DNA of 64,000 bases, taken from contig OX465101.1 of NCBI GenBank assembly GCA_949987565.1, positions 27,665,134 through 27,729,133 of the forward strand, read 5' to 3'. A model generated the notes under the pieces. That model was not told the DNA's origin. It did not search any database and saw only the letters and a program-made list of their open reading frames with translations. A program made the position numbers and the translations under genes. Below, one piece after another: positions 1 through 11,400 of the stretch (the first letter of the stretch is position 1; each line of letters starts with the position of its first letter). This DNA comes from Luidia sarsii. Lineage: Eukaryota; Echinodermata; Asteroidea; Paxillosida; Luidiidae.

Positions 1-1295
1 GACATCTTACTTCACATGACGGATCCGAAGTTCTTGTTCAAAAAGAATGACAAGATTAGAATACTGGCCATATTTGAAACAGTTCAATGTTTGTTTACCT
101 ATGTAGATTATGTTAACCATGATTTTGTTCACGAGTCGCGTGGCTCATTTTAAACTTTCGTGAAGTGGGCGACTCCATTCTTCTTGGTTTTCAATCAGAA
201 AAAAAGGAGAATGCAAACTGTTTGAACTGAAATATTGAAAGAAAATGCGAAGAAAAAACATGAAATACTCAATCCACACGAAGGTTTCCTTAATTGTATG
301 TCTTATAACGTTACATTTACAGTGCAATTTTGAAGGCCGCATCTTATAAACTTTGTTGAACGCGTGCTTGCACGGTGCTGTGGCCTTAAGACGGCATATC
401 AAAGGTTTGAAATGGCATACCACCGTGCCTGCAAAGAAGGTCGCATTATTGTTGTCGGTCGTTGCTTCTATCCGTAGCTCGTTATTATGTTGGCATTAGC
501 CAAAAAATGAAAATTAATTAGGTTTCTCTCGTGCTGTCCGTCAATGTGTATATTATTGTAATGAGACGAGTGTGACTTTGGATTGAGACCCTACAACAAT
601 AAGACCAATAGCATCAGATTGTAGCACCAGCCACGTAGAATGTTGTAAGAACTCGGTCAATTGCGGATTTCTAAGAATGTTTAGGGGACGGAACTAGCGT
701 TTAATACCAAAGGTAAAAAAAAAACCGCAAAACAAGATTAAAAAAAAAAACTGTCACAGTCAAAAACTCTAAATGTTTTGTCAAAAAAAGGTTTCCGTTA
801 TTTCCCAGTCAATAGCAGATTTCTGAGAATGTTGATGGGAAGAAACAAGCGTTACTGGAAGTTGAAGATAAGATTTGGGGACATAATACCTGCAGTTATG
901 ATCTGAGAAGACTTGTTTTCAGTCAGAAGCACGCACGTCATGTCAGAACATTTTTGGAAGTTTACCTGTTGTCGTATTTGGCCAACTGCAGATTTCTGCG
1001 AATGTGGAGGGAATGGCACTGTCCCGTCTTTCGATAAGGTTTTTCCCACGTGGTGACTCAGTGACGTAAATGTGTTCTCCTCACGTGACCGGTGTGTCGA
1101 CTTTGACACCGGCTTTCTAGTTATACGGTGCCCGTATATGGACGTTGGTGATTTTTTTTATTCGTTACCTTAAAAAAATAATATTCCATTGAAATAATAA
1201 TGTACCTCATCTCATCATGAAAGTGACCTGATGATTCACTTAAGGCTTTATTGGTGGGGATTCCTTCAGGATTAGTGGGCGTTGTGAGCTGTCCC
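1..1295. other. Intergenic, no gene seen
   Basis: AT-rich DNA with A-runs near 715-760. No homology or repeat structure was recognised. Confidence 0.5.
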
Positions 1296-2025
1296 CTATG
1301 GTGGCGCAGAAGGGACATTGCAAATCGCAAATATCTGCAAAGATATTTGCAATTCGCACATTTTGTCGCAAATATTTGCAAATCGCAAATTTTGTCGCAA
1401 ATATGTGCGCAAATATTTGCGACAAAATCTGCAATTCGCAGATTTTGTCGCAAATGTTTTTCAAAGAAGCTAGGGGGCCCAAACCAGTAGTGTTGTAGTG
1501 TCGCATGACTCACTGTGCAGTGCCTTGGTCAAAGGTCGCGTATTGCGCTGTGGCCACCCCCCCCCCCCCCCACAAGGTTACAGCACAACGTGAAATGGGC
1601 CTGACACTGTGACTATAATACCGAGTCTCACGGTGTCACGGAACATTCACAGCCCTGTTCTTCAATCTCCGTAGGTTATACCTTTCCATTCGTTTACAAA
1701 GTAAGAAAACTTCAAAAATCCGTTCGTGGCTGTCAACAATACTCCATACTCCAAGTCCCATCGTTGAGTCGGGTCTAACACTGTGTGTAGTAACCAGCCG
1801 CGGTTTCTTCTTTTTGTGGCCCTCTAGCTTCTTTGAAACAAATTTGCGACAAAATCTGCGAATTGCAGATTTTGTCGAAAATATATGCACACATATTTGC
1901 GACAAAATTTGCGAATTGCACATTTTGTCGCAAATATTTGCGCACATATTTGCGACAAAATGTGCGAATTGCAAATATCTTTGCAGATATTTGCGATTTG
2001 CGATGTCCCTTCTGCGCCACCATAG
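1296..2025. mobile_element. 730-bp foldback element
   Basis: Long arms at 1296-1480 and 1816-2025 are inverted copies of each other, starting CTATGGTGGCGCAGAAGGG on each side. Each arm is built from tandem variants of a unit containing TTTGCGACAAAAT and TGCGAATTGC. TCCC flanks both ends (1292-1295 and 2026-2029), a possible 4-bp target duplication. All short ORFs here are by-products of the repeat. Confidence 0.7.
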
Positions 2026-2489
2026 TCCCCCCTGCAATCCATGCTGCAATTTAGTTAGTAAGTTGTCAATCGAAATCTGTTGCGGGACACGAAATTAAAA
2101 ATAAATCTCCCACGTCCCTTCACGGATTCCGTATAGTCTTGATATAGTAACTGTTGTTGGCCTCACGCTGTGCACTATAGCAACGCGCGAACTTCGCACG
2201 GACCCGGGAGATCTGATTGTCATGTTTACAATTCAAGCGTGAAATAATTTCGTGTACTTGGGGCCGTTCCAATAATGTGATAAACGCCCCCAGTTTCCTA
2301 GGAAACCGAGAAGGAACTTCACTTTCTACGTGTGTTAGGCAACGTCTCGGAGTGTTTTGTTCCGTTTCGGACTTGGCACAATGTGCGAGGCCAGTAACTT
2401 GTGTGCAATAGTCTACGGGCTCCCAGCCCTTGTGAACTTGGCCTACATAAAGAAAAATAAGTAGGCCACGAGCAGGACACAAAATACAT

Positions 2490-2592
2490 TAGGCTGGTTC
2501 CTGTCCCCTACCTGGTCTCCAGACGTCTCACGTCCTACATTTCGGAGGATGTGAGCCGTCTGGAGACCAGGTAGGGGACGGGAACCAGCCTA
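2490..2592. repeat. Near-perfect 103-bp hairpin repeat
   Basis: Arms of about 42 bases start TAGGCTGGTTCC and end GGAACCAGCCTA, around a loop of about 19 bases. Arms carry only a few mismatches, so it is young or constrained. Confidence 0.7.
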
Positions 2593-2803
2593 GTAATGAT
2601 AATTACTAGTATCATTTCTGTATTTTATTTTATGTTGTATGACCAGGGGTCGATTTCACAAAGGTAGTTGTGAAATCGGCCCCTGTAAGGTTAGGTGACG
2701 CAGTGCAGCATCCTCGTGAAATTCGGAGGACCGACCATTGTGTGTGGAGCCGGTGGGAGAGGTTCACGCATGAGATATACGGTAGTTGAGCTATACGTAG
2801 TCA

Positions 2804-3246
2804 GAGTAACTTGGACCCTTACAATCGCCCTTTTTAAAAATGTTGACTGTTGACTCGCGCTATTGTCGCGCAAAACGTCATCGATTTGCGTGTATACCGT
2901 TTCGATTTGAAATAAAAGATGGCCGTCGCATTTTGGCTCGTCGGACGGGAGAGAATCTTCTCGATAACCTGTGGGAAAAATTCTCCCTTTTCCCCAAACG
3001 AGAGTAAAACAAAAAAATGACCAGTATTGAAATCGGTGATTCTCACTTAATCCAAAGATGGCCGCGTGGGACGGTTTCACGGGTGTTTTCGGGGTAAAAT
3101 CTTGGGGTTTTGATCGGCGGTAGTCATGGAGTCGAACACATAGTTACTTACCGGGTTTCCCAGCAGGATTCCTTGGACCCTACTATCGCCCGACCCCTCA
3201 ACATTTTTAAAAAGGGCGATTGTAAGGGTAAGGGTCCAAGTTACTC
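2804..3246. repeat. Inverted-repeat bounded element, about 440 bp
   Basis: GAGTAACTTGGACCCTTAC and GGGCGATTGTAAGGG form opposing ends at 2804-2846 and 3198-3246. A third, degenerate copy at about 3172-3208 makes a nested hairpin with the right arm. AGCTATACG-TAGT occurs just outside both ends. Confidence 0.5.
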
Positions 3247-3364
3247 GGACTAAGCTATACGGTAGTATTTCGAAATCTTCGGGTGAAATTGAAAAAGAGA
3301 AAAATAAAGAAAGAATGGGTTAACCGTCCAATTCTCAGTCAAAGAGAAAATTATCCATTTCATA

Positions 3365-3412
3365 AAATGTAGAGGGCCTGACGTTTCGATCCTTGCAGGG
3401 CCTTTCTCCGAG
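3365..3412. repeat. Half copy of the GACGTTTCGATCC palindromic family
   Basis: GAGGGCCTGACGTTTCGATC followed by a CAGGGCCTTTC tail; see the full copies at 24000 and 61122. The surrounding 3.4-4.0 kb shows nothing else recognisable. Confidence 0.55.
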
Positions 3413-4064
3413 GACACAAATCAAATAGAAAGGGGAGAGGCAATAATTATTAGGATACGGGTAACAGAAAAGGACTAGGAAGCGGGTAGAGGGAAGGGCA
3501 GGGAGGGAATAGCGGCGGGGCGGAGATCAAAGGGAAAAGATCAAGAGGATAACCAAATTCTATTTCCTTGGACCTGATTTTGTTTTGTTTTTTCTTTCAA
3601 TAAAACGTGCGTACCGAAAAGGTTAGGGCCTACATTTCCACGGAGCGATGGAAATAGGCCTATCTGATCGTTCACACAGTATCACAATCAGTTGTCTAAT
3701 TTCTGATTTCTGAGTAAACAGTGGGAACATGGCGTGTATCTCACTATTTTTTGAAAATAACTCTGGGCCAACAATTCGGTTTGATTATCATTTGAATTTT
3801 ACTTTAGAAGCTGTGGATCTGTTCTGAAGCTATTTCCTTTGAAAGGTTCGGAATAAACGACAAATCTTTCAACTAAACTGAAGTAAATTGTTAAAAAAGG
3901 TTAACAGGCAGTTTTTTCCTTTATTTGTTTGACTCAACTTGAAAACGCTGCATCGAGCTGCTGTAGTCACGTTTACAATAATTGGTTGTTAGCATCAGTT
4001 TCTGAATGAGACCGGGCGCGTGTTGATTGATATAATGTTCCCTACAACATTCTGATATAATGTC

Positions 4065-4245
4065 AGACAGTGGCGCCCCCACGCCCGGCCCCACCTCGGC
4101 AAAGACTAGTTGAGTATTTGGGAAGGCCACCATCTAAGGGCTGGGTAGCTCTGATGGTAAGATTGCTTGTATGTTAAACCAGAGATTTGTCTCGGGTTCA
4201 AGTCCAGGCAGGCAGAGTTGTCCTTGCCATTCAAAACCAAACTTT
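4065..4245 (+). repeat. tRNA-derived SINE-like copy
   Basis: TAGCTCTGATGGTAAGA resembles a pol III A box and GGGTTCAAGTCC a B box, within a tRNA-like segment at about 4138-4212. It is preceded by the family leader (CAAAGACTAGTTGA, GGAAGGCCACCATC). Confidence 0.6.
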
Positions 4246-4426
4246 CAGCTAAAAGCCCATGACATCATTGGCTCGTTGGAAAAGTTTTTAAACAAACGAA
4301 AACGAGTTGCTGTGAAATAAAGGGATCTACCCATACTTTGACTTCTTCTATTTGCAATAAATATCCATTGGTATTTTCTTGGAACTGTTCAGGTACACGC
4401 AATGTGTTCCCTGCATATAAACATTT

Positions 4427-4904
4427 TGTGACCCGGCACAACATAATGAGGAATAACCCCCACTTTTGAGATTTTGAGATTTTCTCTTGATGTGAAAGAG
4501 TATACCATTAGCTTTCGAATGATATCAATTTTTTCCGTATAAACTTTGTTGTAAATTGAACAAGGGGACTTCGCTCGTTCATTTGGCACCAGACAAAATA
4601 TAGCAGCACCAGTCTAACTCTTCGAAAGCGGCCATTCAAAAAGGCAGGATCTTTATATTTTCATGAAAACAGTACACAAACACTCCCCCGAAATCAACAT
4701 TTTTTTTTTTTCAACATTTAGAGACGGATTTCGGAAAAATCCTTCGGACATAATATCCTCCAATACATTAACTTTCCAAAAAATACAAAACAACAAAAAT
4801 TGATTTTTTTTAAATCGAATTGAGAAGATACTTTGACTTCAGGCGTTGTTTACTCGAAAAGTGTTTTGGTGGGATATTCTTCATGTCGCTGTGCCGGGTC
4901 ACAT
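4427..4904. mobile_element. TGTGACCCGGCACA terminal-inverted-repeat element, copy 1
   Basis: It begins TGTGACCCGGCACAACATAA and ends with the inverse TGTGCCGGGTCACA. The ends match the copy at 45723, but this copy has about 220 extra bases in the middle (about 4530-4750). Confidence 0.65.
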
Positions 4905-5413
4905 TAATGCATCATGACTGTGTAACGGTTCCCCTTGACAGCGTTCGTGAAGAGCGCCCTCTTGGCATGTGTGAAAACCAGACTGTCGCAGGGACTCCAG
5001 GATAGTTCGTTAATTTTTGTCCCCGACCGATCCAATTCCGATCAGTTAAATCTTTGAAAAGTGTTCTAACATCACATTTCGATGACCTCCTACAATTTAA
5101 CGCGGGTGGGCTCAAAACTGGAGGGCCCATGGGAGAGGAAAAATTAATAATTATATCGATACATGTACAAATAAGACTCCTTTGAACTATAGGTGGCGCC
5201 CTACTAGTACAATACCCAAACAAGGAGCACGAGTCAAATGTCGGACCCGGTTACTGGTAAGTCCCTTCAAAAACTTATAATTGTAAAGATGTTTTGCTTA
5301 TTTTACGCTAGTGCCAGGTGACCGGACTTACGACACGGTCCTCCAAACCTTTGGAGAATTAAACAGGTAAAAACAGGTAAGCCGTTAACTGTACGAGAGG
5401 TCAGTAGTCTGTA

Positions 5414-6205
5414 GTTGTGCGTGCACAGCGTGCCGCTAGCTGTATGCGGTACCGCGTTGCCATCCTGTCACCAACGAAATCCCCACTAATTTCTCCGAAA
5501 CCACCCTCTCAACGTTTCAACAAAAAATACATTTTGTTGCTGGTATCTAGACGAATATTCTGTGTGAGCTTCATTTCTGAATTCCATCTAGTTTTTGGAG
5601 AACAAAATTAAACAAGTAACGAACTTGTCTTGAGTGCTTTGCCATAGAGTTGTGCGATACAAATATGGCAAGTTTGTCATCTATACCCATGATGCTTTGT
5701 GAACGTCGAAAAGGTTTATTAATTTATAGTATTATTGATAATTCAACCTTCGACGTTCGCCGTATTTTTATCGCACTCACAGTCATACGTATTTGTCTAG
5801 ATTATCTAGATACCAGCAACAATATTTTGTTGAAACGTTCAGTGGGTAGTTTGGGAGAAATCAGTGAAAATTCCCTTGGTGACTGGATGGCAAACGCGGT
5901 GAACGCGCGCATGCATGCACAGCGTGCCACTAACTGTATGCGGTTTGCGTCACCAACAGAATCCCCCCTAATTTCTCCGAAACACACCCACTCAACGTGT
6001 CAACAGAAAATGTATTTTGTTGCTGGTATCTGCACGCATATTCTGTGTGAGTTTCATTTCTGAACTCCATCTAGTTTTTGGAGAATAAAAATAAACAATT
6101 TGAGTGCTTTGCCATATAGTTGGGCTATAGTATAGAAATACAGCGAGTTTGTCATCTATACCCATGATGCTTTGCGAACGTCGAAAAGGTTTATTATTAT
6201 ACCGT
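5414..6205. repeat. Direct duplication with an inverted copy between
   Basis: Blocks 5414-5735 and 5903-6205 are diverged direct copies sharing TTTTGTTGCTGGTATCT and CATCTATACCCATGATGCTT. The stretch 5740-5915 is part of the same sequence inverted (AGATACCAGCAACAA). Confidence 0.65.
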
Positions 6206-6215
6206 ATTACGGCAA

Positions 6216-8654
6216 TGTAATCAATGTTGGTTGTAGTATCATTCAGGAGCTGTAACTTAGTTATAACTGCTACTAATCTAGTTGCGGTAACCGTAACCCT
6301 GTACATGTACAGTAGGGCCCAATCCTGTAGACTAGAAATTAGAGGCAAGCTAGGCTACTACTAGTACTAGTAGTACCATGCTAGTAGTACTGTACTAACG
6401 ATTTTTTGACTGCCTTTGACCGAAATCCCCAGATTTTTGTAAAACTGTCCCATGCACCCACCATTGTATTCAGTGAGAATCACAGATTCCGATACTAGCC
6501 TACTGAGTCGTGGAAATTTGGTTTACCGGAAAAAAAGGAAAAAAATTCCCCTAATTGATCAAGAAGAGATCTGTCCCGTCCAATGAGCCGAAAGACAGGC
6601 ATCTTTAATTCTAAAATGAACCAATGTACGCAAATCAATTAATAAATGTGACCAGCTCTGTAAAAAGGGGTATTATGTTGCAGATTTGGAAAAAGCTAGG
6701 TTTTCCTTTTCATAAGCTTTCATTTAGTGTTTGTTTTACCCCTGTAGCATTTTCCGTTCTTGAGATATATATTGATTTTTGCATATTCGTATTTTTCAAA
6801 TTATGGAAAGTGCAAATTTAGAGAAGAAGTGCGTTAAACATTGTGTCAATGAAACAATTAAACTATGAATATCAAAGAACACAAATAACAAGAAAACAGA
6901 AAATCGCCCATGGGATGATATTTACCTTCTCTGCATTTGAACAGCCCCGCGTGAGTTATAGCATAGCGCGACATAATACCCCTTTTCATAGAGCGAGTCA
7001 CAAATGAACTTTCGTGAATTTTTCAATTTTTGTTACACCCTTTTACAGTGAGGGTATTAAACCAAAAATCTTGCCAAGAGGAATTGACTTTACCTGACAG
7101 TGGTTGATTTCATCAAATTCATCGTAGTGTACGACCAGTCACAACACAATGACTTGAGTGAGTGATGTGTTGAAAGTTGAAACCATATGAGATGATACGA
7201 CCAAACACAACTTATAATGGCTTATCCATCGAAAGACTTTGAGAAATCCACCCCAGTACTTGAACCAGTAACCAAGCTGAAGTTGTAGTCCCCATTGAAT
7301 GTGCATGGTTGTTGATTGATGGTTTGGAACCTATATCTGCCTGCATATCAGTACTCAGAGTCAGTACAATTCAGTTTGAATATTGACAGTACTTTGGACC
7401 ATATGTCTGGACAAAGTCACCCAATAGTTATTTCCAAACGCACTCTTCATGTGAACAAATAAGGATAAAGGCATATTTACACTACACCATGATAAGGACA
7501 CTTGATATTTAATACTCCTAACACTGTCCTAGAAAGGGGTTAATTACCCCCCCCCCCTCTCTCCATAGTTTGCGACAAAGTGTGTGATCATAATAGACCA
7601 AGTACATCAAATGCAAATTCTGCCCAAATTTGTGTCCTCTGTATCTGAAAGTATGATATGGGTCGAAGTCATAAAAAAAAATTGCAAACCGCCTGCAGAC
7701 CTAAATAATGATAAAGATCTCAAAACTTTGCTGAATTACGTCAATTGTAGCAGGATCTTTGCAGAATTCCCATGAATAGTTCTGTTTGGATCAAAATGTC
7801 CGGCTGGCCATTTCAAGAAAAGTTGTGTACAAGTTAAATGCAAATGTTGCGTACAGACCCTTTTCAGCAAGTATTTAGCAACTAGGCAGCAAAAAAATGT
7901 TTCTTGAAATTAGCAAAGTCAAAGAATCACTTCCATACATGTCAAACTCATCATGTACATACATAAAATAACACACCTGCGTAAGTTCCTGCTCAATCCG
8001 TCAACAATGGCATGAGAATAACTGTTGAAAAAAAAAAGCTAACTTTTTTCAGACTTAAACTAAAGGGGGGTATTTGTTAATCAACATGATGTTTTGCTTC
8101 AAGGAGAATGTACACGTAAGTTAATGAGGGTTTGCCCTGATCAACAGTATTTGTGAAAGGAACAAGTTACTTTTCAGTCTTTGTTCCAACGATCACTCAT
8201 TGGAAATTCAACAGATTTCCCTCTTCGCAAAAACATCAGATTTTTGAGGGCTAAAATTTCATGGAATATCTGATTCCATTACAAACTTCCCGATGAGTGA
8301 ATAATTTCTCAAATTTGGATTACATGTATCTGGAAATGGGGCACTGCAAATGGTGTGGCCTCCCTTAAATTTTTGAAAATGGTACAATTATATAAGTGCA
8401 TGCAAATATCGAATCTGAGTACATGAATTGGACTTATTATGACCCAAAGCCATGCGTGTTCCGTGTGAAGTGAACGCTGACCGGCAAAAAGTATGTGGCT
8501 GAAAGACCTATATAGTTACCAATTCGAATCCACCACATGACCTTGACCTGGTCAAGTGTCTGCACTACATAGCAGGAGTTGGGGAGGGGCTTGAGTTCCG
8601 CTCGAGTTGCCTGGTATTTTTTTTCAGCTGGCAATTGGGTAATTATATGTCTAA
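6216..8654. other. Intergenic, no gene seen
   Basis: AT-rich, with a short CTAGTA-rich palindromic patch near 6,350-6,390 and a C-run near 7,545. No exon or recognisable repeat was supported. Confidence 0.45.
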
Positions 8655-9150
8655 AGTAATATGCTAAAATGCTTACTGACTAAAATGACAAAAAGGCGAA
8701 TATCAAAAATTTGGAGGGCCTGACATTTCGATCCATTCCTAGCAGGACCTTTATCAAAAGGTCTGTCAATCATATGTCTGTCATTTAGAGCAAACCCTCA
8801 TTGGATTACATGTGCCACCATACCTGATGAAATTTGGATCCTTCGATTCAAGTTTAAGAGTTTTTTGTGATGCTTGTGGTAAGGGCATATTTCAACATGA
8901 AACATATTCAGTACCGTAGCAGCTTCCCTTTTTTCTCCCTTTATGATATGAAATTTGATTTGTAATTTCAGCTTGAAAGGGCGTGGCCATAATGTTTCAA
9001 AACCCTGCCATATTTCATAGCACTAACTTTCCATTGAAGACTCTTATTTACCTTTGAGAAAGGTCCTGCTAAGATCAAATCATCCGACCCTCATTTACGA
9101 GGTTTACATTTTGGTCATTTCAGTCAGCAAGCAGTTGGCAATGCTTGAGT
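8655..9150. mobile_element. Split copy of the GACGTTTCGATCC palindromic family
   Basis: The left half (8655-8765) ends at CAGGACCTTTATCAAAAGG. The right half (9048-9150) begins TTTGAGAAAGGTCCTGCTAA and ends in the family tail GTCAGCAAGCAGTTGGCAA. About 280 unrelated bases lie between them. Confidence 0.55.
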
Positions 9151-9284
9151 ATTACTTAAAAGCCCTATACAACATGAGTTTGTGTGTTAAACCATCACAC
9201 ATTCCAAAAAAGAAATCCTGCGAAGGTTTCAGCTCAAATGGTAATCTTAGAAAGTAGAAAAAGGCAAAACAAAAGTCAAAGTTG

Positions 9285-9475
9285 TTGCACCGTACTCCGT
9301 AGTGTAAGAAATAGCTTGTGAGTACTAATAAACTATTTGTCAATGTTTTGAGTGGAGATTCCTCGAGAAATACAGCATGCCAGTACGTAAGATTTCAACA
9401 TGAGGATTTTATCATGACCATCTATAAACTGTGTGAATTAGAAGGAAATCTGTGGACATAAATGTTTTTCCGATC
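9285..9475. repeat. Dispersed repeat (copy 1 of 3)
   Basis: It shares AAGATTTCAACAT, GAATTAGAAGGAAATCTGTGG and TTTTCCGATCTT with 26503-26668, and a partial reverse copy lies near 41,380-41,470. All lie next to pieces of the palindromic family, so they may be the interior of a larger element. Confidence 0.5.
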
Positions 9476-9959
9476 TTCCCAACGTTGCGCCTTTAAAGAC
9501 TCTTTTTGCGCTAACTATAGTGCTCACAGATGGATTCTTGAGTGAGTGGGCCTTACCTTCATTTCATAGATGGAGGCTTTTTGATTGGCTAAGTAACATT
9601 TAGATAGCTACTCTGTAAAAACCTCCCCCCCCCCCCGCCCCTTGGACATGCCCCCTGGGATTGATCTGGTGTGAGATGTGAAGAACCGAATGATTATATT
9701 ATGAAGTGATGAATGAATGATTTATGACAACACTTTATGTTGACGCTCCAGTGCTTCAAGAAAAAAAACAACCTCCTCATGCTAACTAACAGGGTGTAGT
9801 AAGGCCTAGCATTACATTTGTGTAGTTTCGATAGAGCTTCTCCTTTTGAACAGCTCTCACCATCTTGAATGCTCTGATGTATTAATAATGTGTTTGCACT
9901 TATTTCATAAATGAAATCCGTGGCTGAAGTGGAGTTGTTTTTGGGTAAGCGCAACACAT

Positions 9960-10798
9960 CATGGTCATTGCCTTGGTGCCCTCTGGTCATTGCTTTGGTC
10001 TTCCTGGTCATTGCCTTGGTGCCCCTGGTCATTTCCTCGGTGCCCCCTTGTCATTGCCCAGGTGCCCCTGGCCATTGCCTTGGTGCCCCTGGTCATTTCC
10101 TCGGTGCCCCTGGTCATTGCCTTGGTGCCCCTGGTCATTGCCTTGGTGCCCCTGGTCATTGCCTTGGTGCCCCTGGTCATTACCTTTGCGCACCTGGTAA
10201 TTGCCTTGGTGCCCCTGGTCATTGCCTTGGTGCCCCTGGTCATTACCCATTACCTTGGTGCCCCCTGGTCATTGCCTTGGTGCCCCCTGGTCATTACCTT
10301 GGTGTCCCTGGTCATTGCCTTGGTGCCCCTGGTCATTGCCTTGGTGCCCCTGGTCATTACCTTCATGACCTCTGGTCATTACCTTGGTGCCCCCTGGTCA
10401 TTGCCTTGGTGCCCCTGGTCACTGCCTTGGTGCCCCTGGTGATTGCCTTGGTGCCCCTGGTCATTACCTTCATGACCTCTGGTCATTGCCTTGGTGCCCC
10501 TGGTCATTGCCTTGGTGCCCCTGGTCACTACCTTCATGACCCCTGGTCATTGCCTTGGTGCCCTCTGCTCATTGCCTTGGTGCCCTCAGGTCATTGCCTT
10601 GGTGGCCCCTGGTCATTGCCTTGGTGCCCTCAGGTCATTGCCTTGGTGCCCATGGTCATTACCATCATGACCCCTGGTCATTGCCTTGGTGCCCTCAGGT
10701 CATTGCCTTGGTGGCCCCTGGTCATTGCTTTGGTGCCCTCAGGTCATTGCCTTGGTGGCCCTGTTCATAACCTTCATGACTCCTAGTCATTGCCTTGT
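9960..10798. repeat. 21-bp minisatellite, about 39 units
   Basis: The unit is close to GGTGCCCCTGGTCATTGCC plus TT. Interruptions such as ACCTTCATGACC recur in the second half, suggesting higher-order amplification. Because the unit is a multiple of three, long open frames appear on both strands; they are not taken as genes. Confidence 0.9.
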
Positions 10799-11065
10799 AC
10801 CTCGGCCATACTTCATTCATCACTTTGATCTGCTGCCCAATCTTCCCAGACCCTCGTAAATACGCTCTACAAAGAAAGTCTATTATTGGAGGATTTAGAC
10901 CAAGAATTTAGGCTGATTGAGAAAATAAAAATCAATCGTGGATTTGGAGGATTTGGAAGGCTTCAGTGACACTTGATCTGGAAGTGCATAATTCAGCTTG
11001 AGCTACTTAATGTTTTCTCTTGAAGTACAGTAATACAATTTGCAAACTGCTTACTCCCTAAGTTC

Positions 11066-11400
11066 TGCCTTTGAGAAAGGTCCTGCTAGAAGTGAGCTAT
11101 CCAGCCCTTAGAACGCAGCCTGCCCAAATAGTTAACTCTCTTTGTCGGGGTGGGGGCACCAGTCAGAAGCATTTAAATATTCACCCCTTGATGCCAGCAG
11201 ATGGCCATAGCCGCAGCTCTTGGACCTTCGAAATTCAGACACCACTTTCGTTAACATTTTTAAACAAAGACTCTCTTTAGCAATATTTAGCATGACAAAC
11301 ACCAATATATTTTGACGTCAGTTGCCACATGCATTGGGGATCACGCCCATGCTTTCATTCAGATGTGAACAACAATGTGTTTTAAACCTGGCTACGCTAA
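11066..11400. repeat. Composite of repeat fragments
   Basis: GCCTTTGAGAAAGGTCCTGC (palindromic family) runs into a reverse SINE leader (GTGAGCTATCCAGCCCTTAG). Then come AAACAAAGACTC and AGTTGCCACATG, which are shared with the piggyBac-like element at 30302. Confidence 0.45.

Noticed and set aside
1121..2098. Several overlapping ORFs of 66-137 codons on both strands
   Set aside because: They read the tandem units of the foldback element in all frames and share only repeat-derived residues.
9911..10786. 291-codon open frame of LVPLVIA-type repeats
   Set aside because: It is the translation of a 21-bp minisatellite; the opposite strand is equally open and no start context or splice structure supports it.
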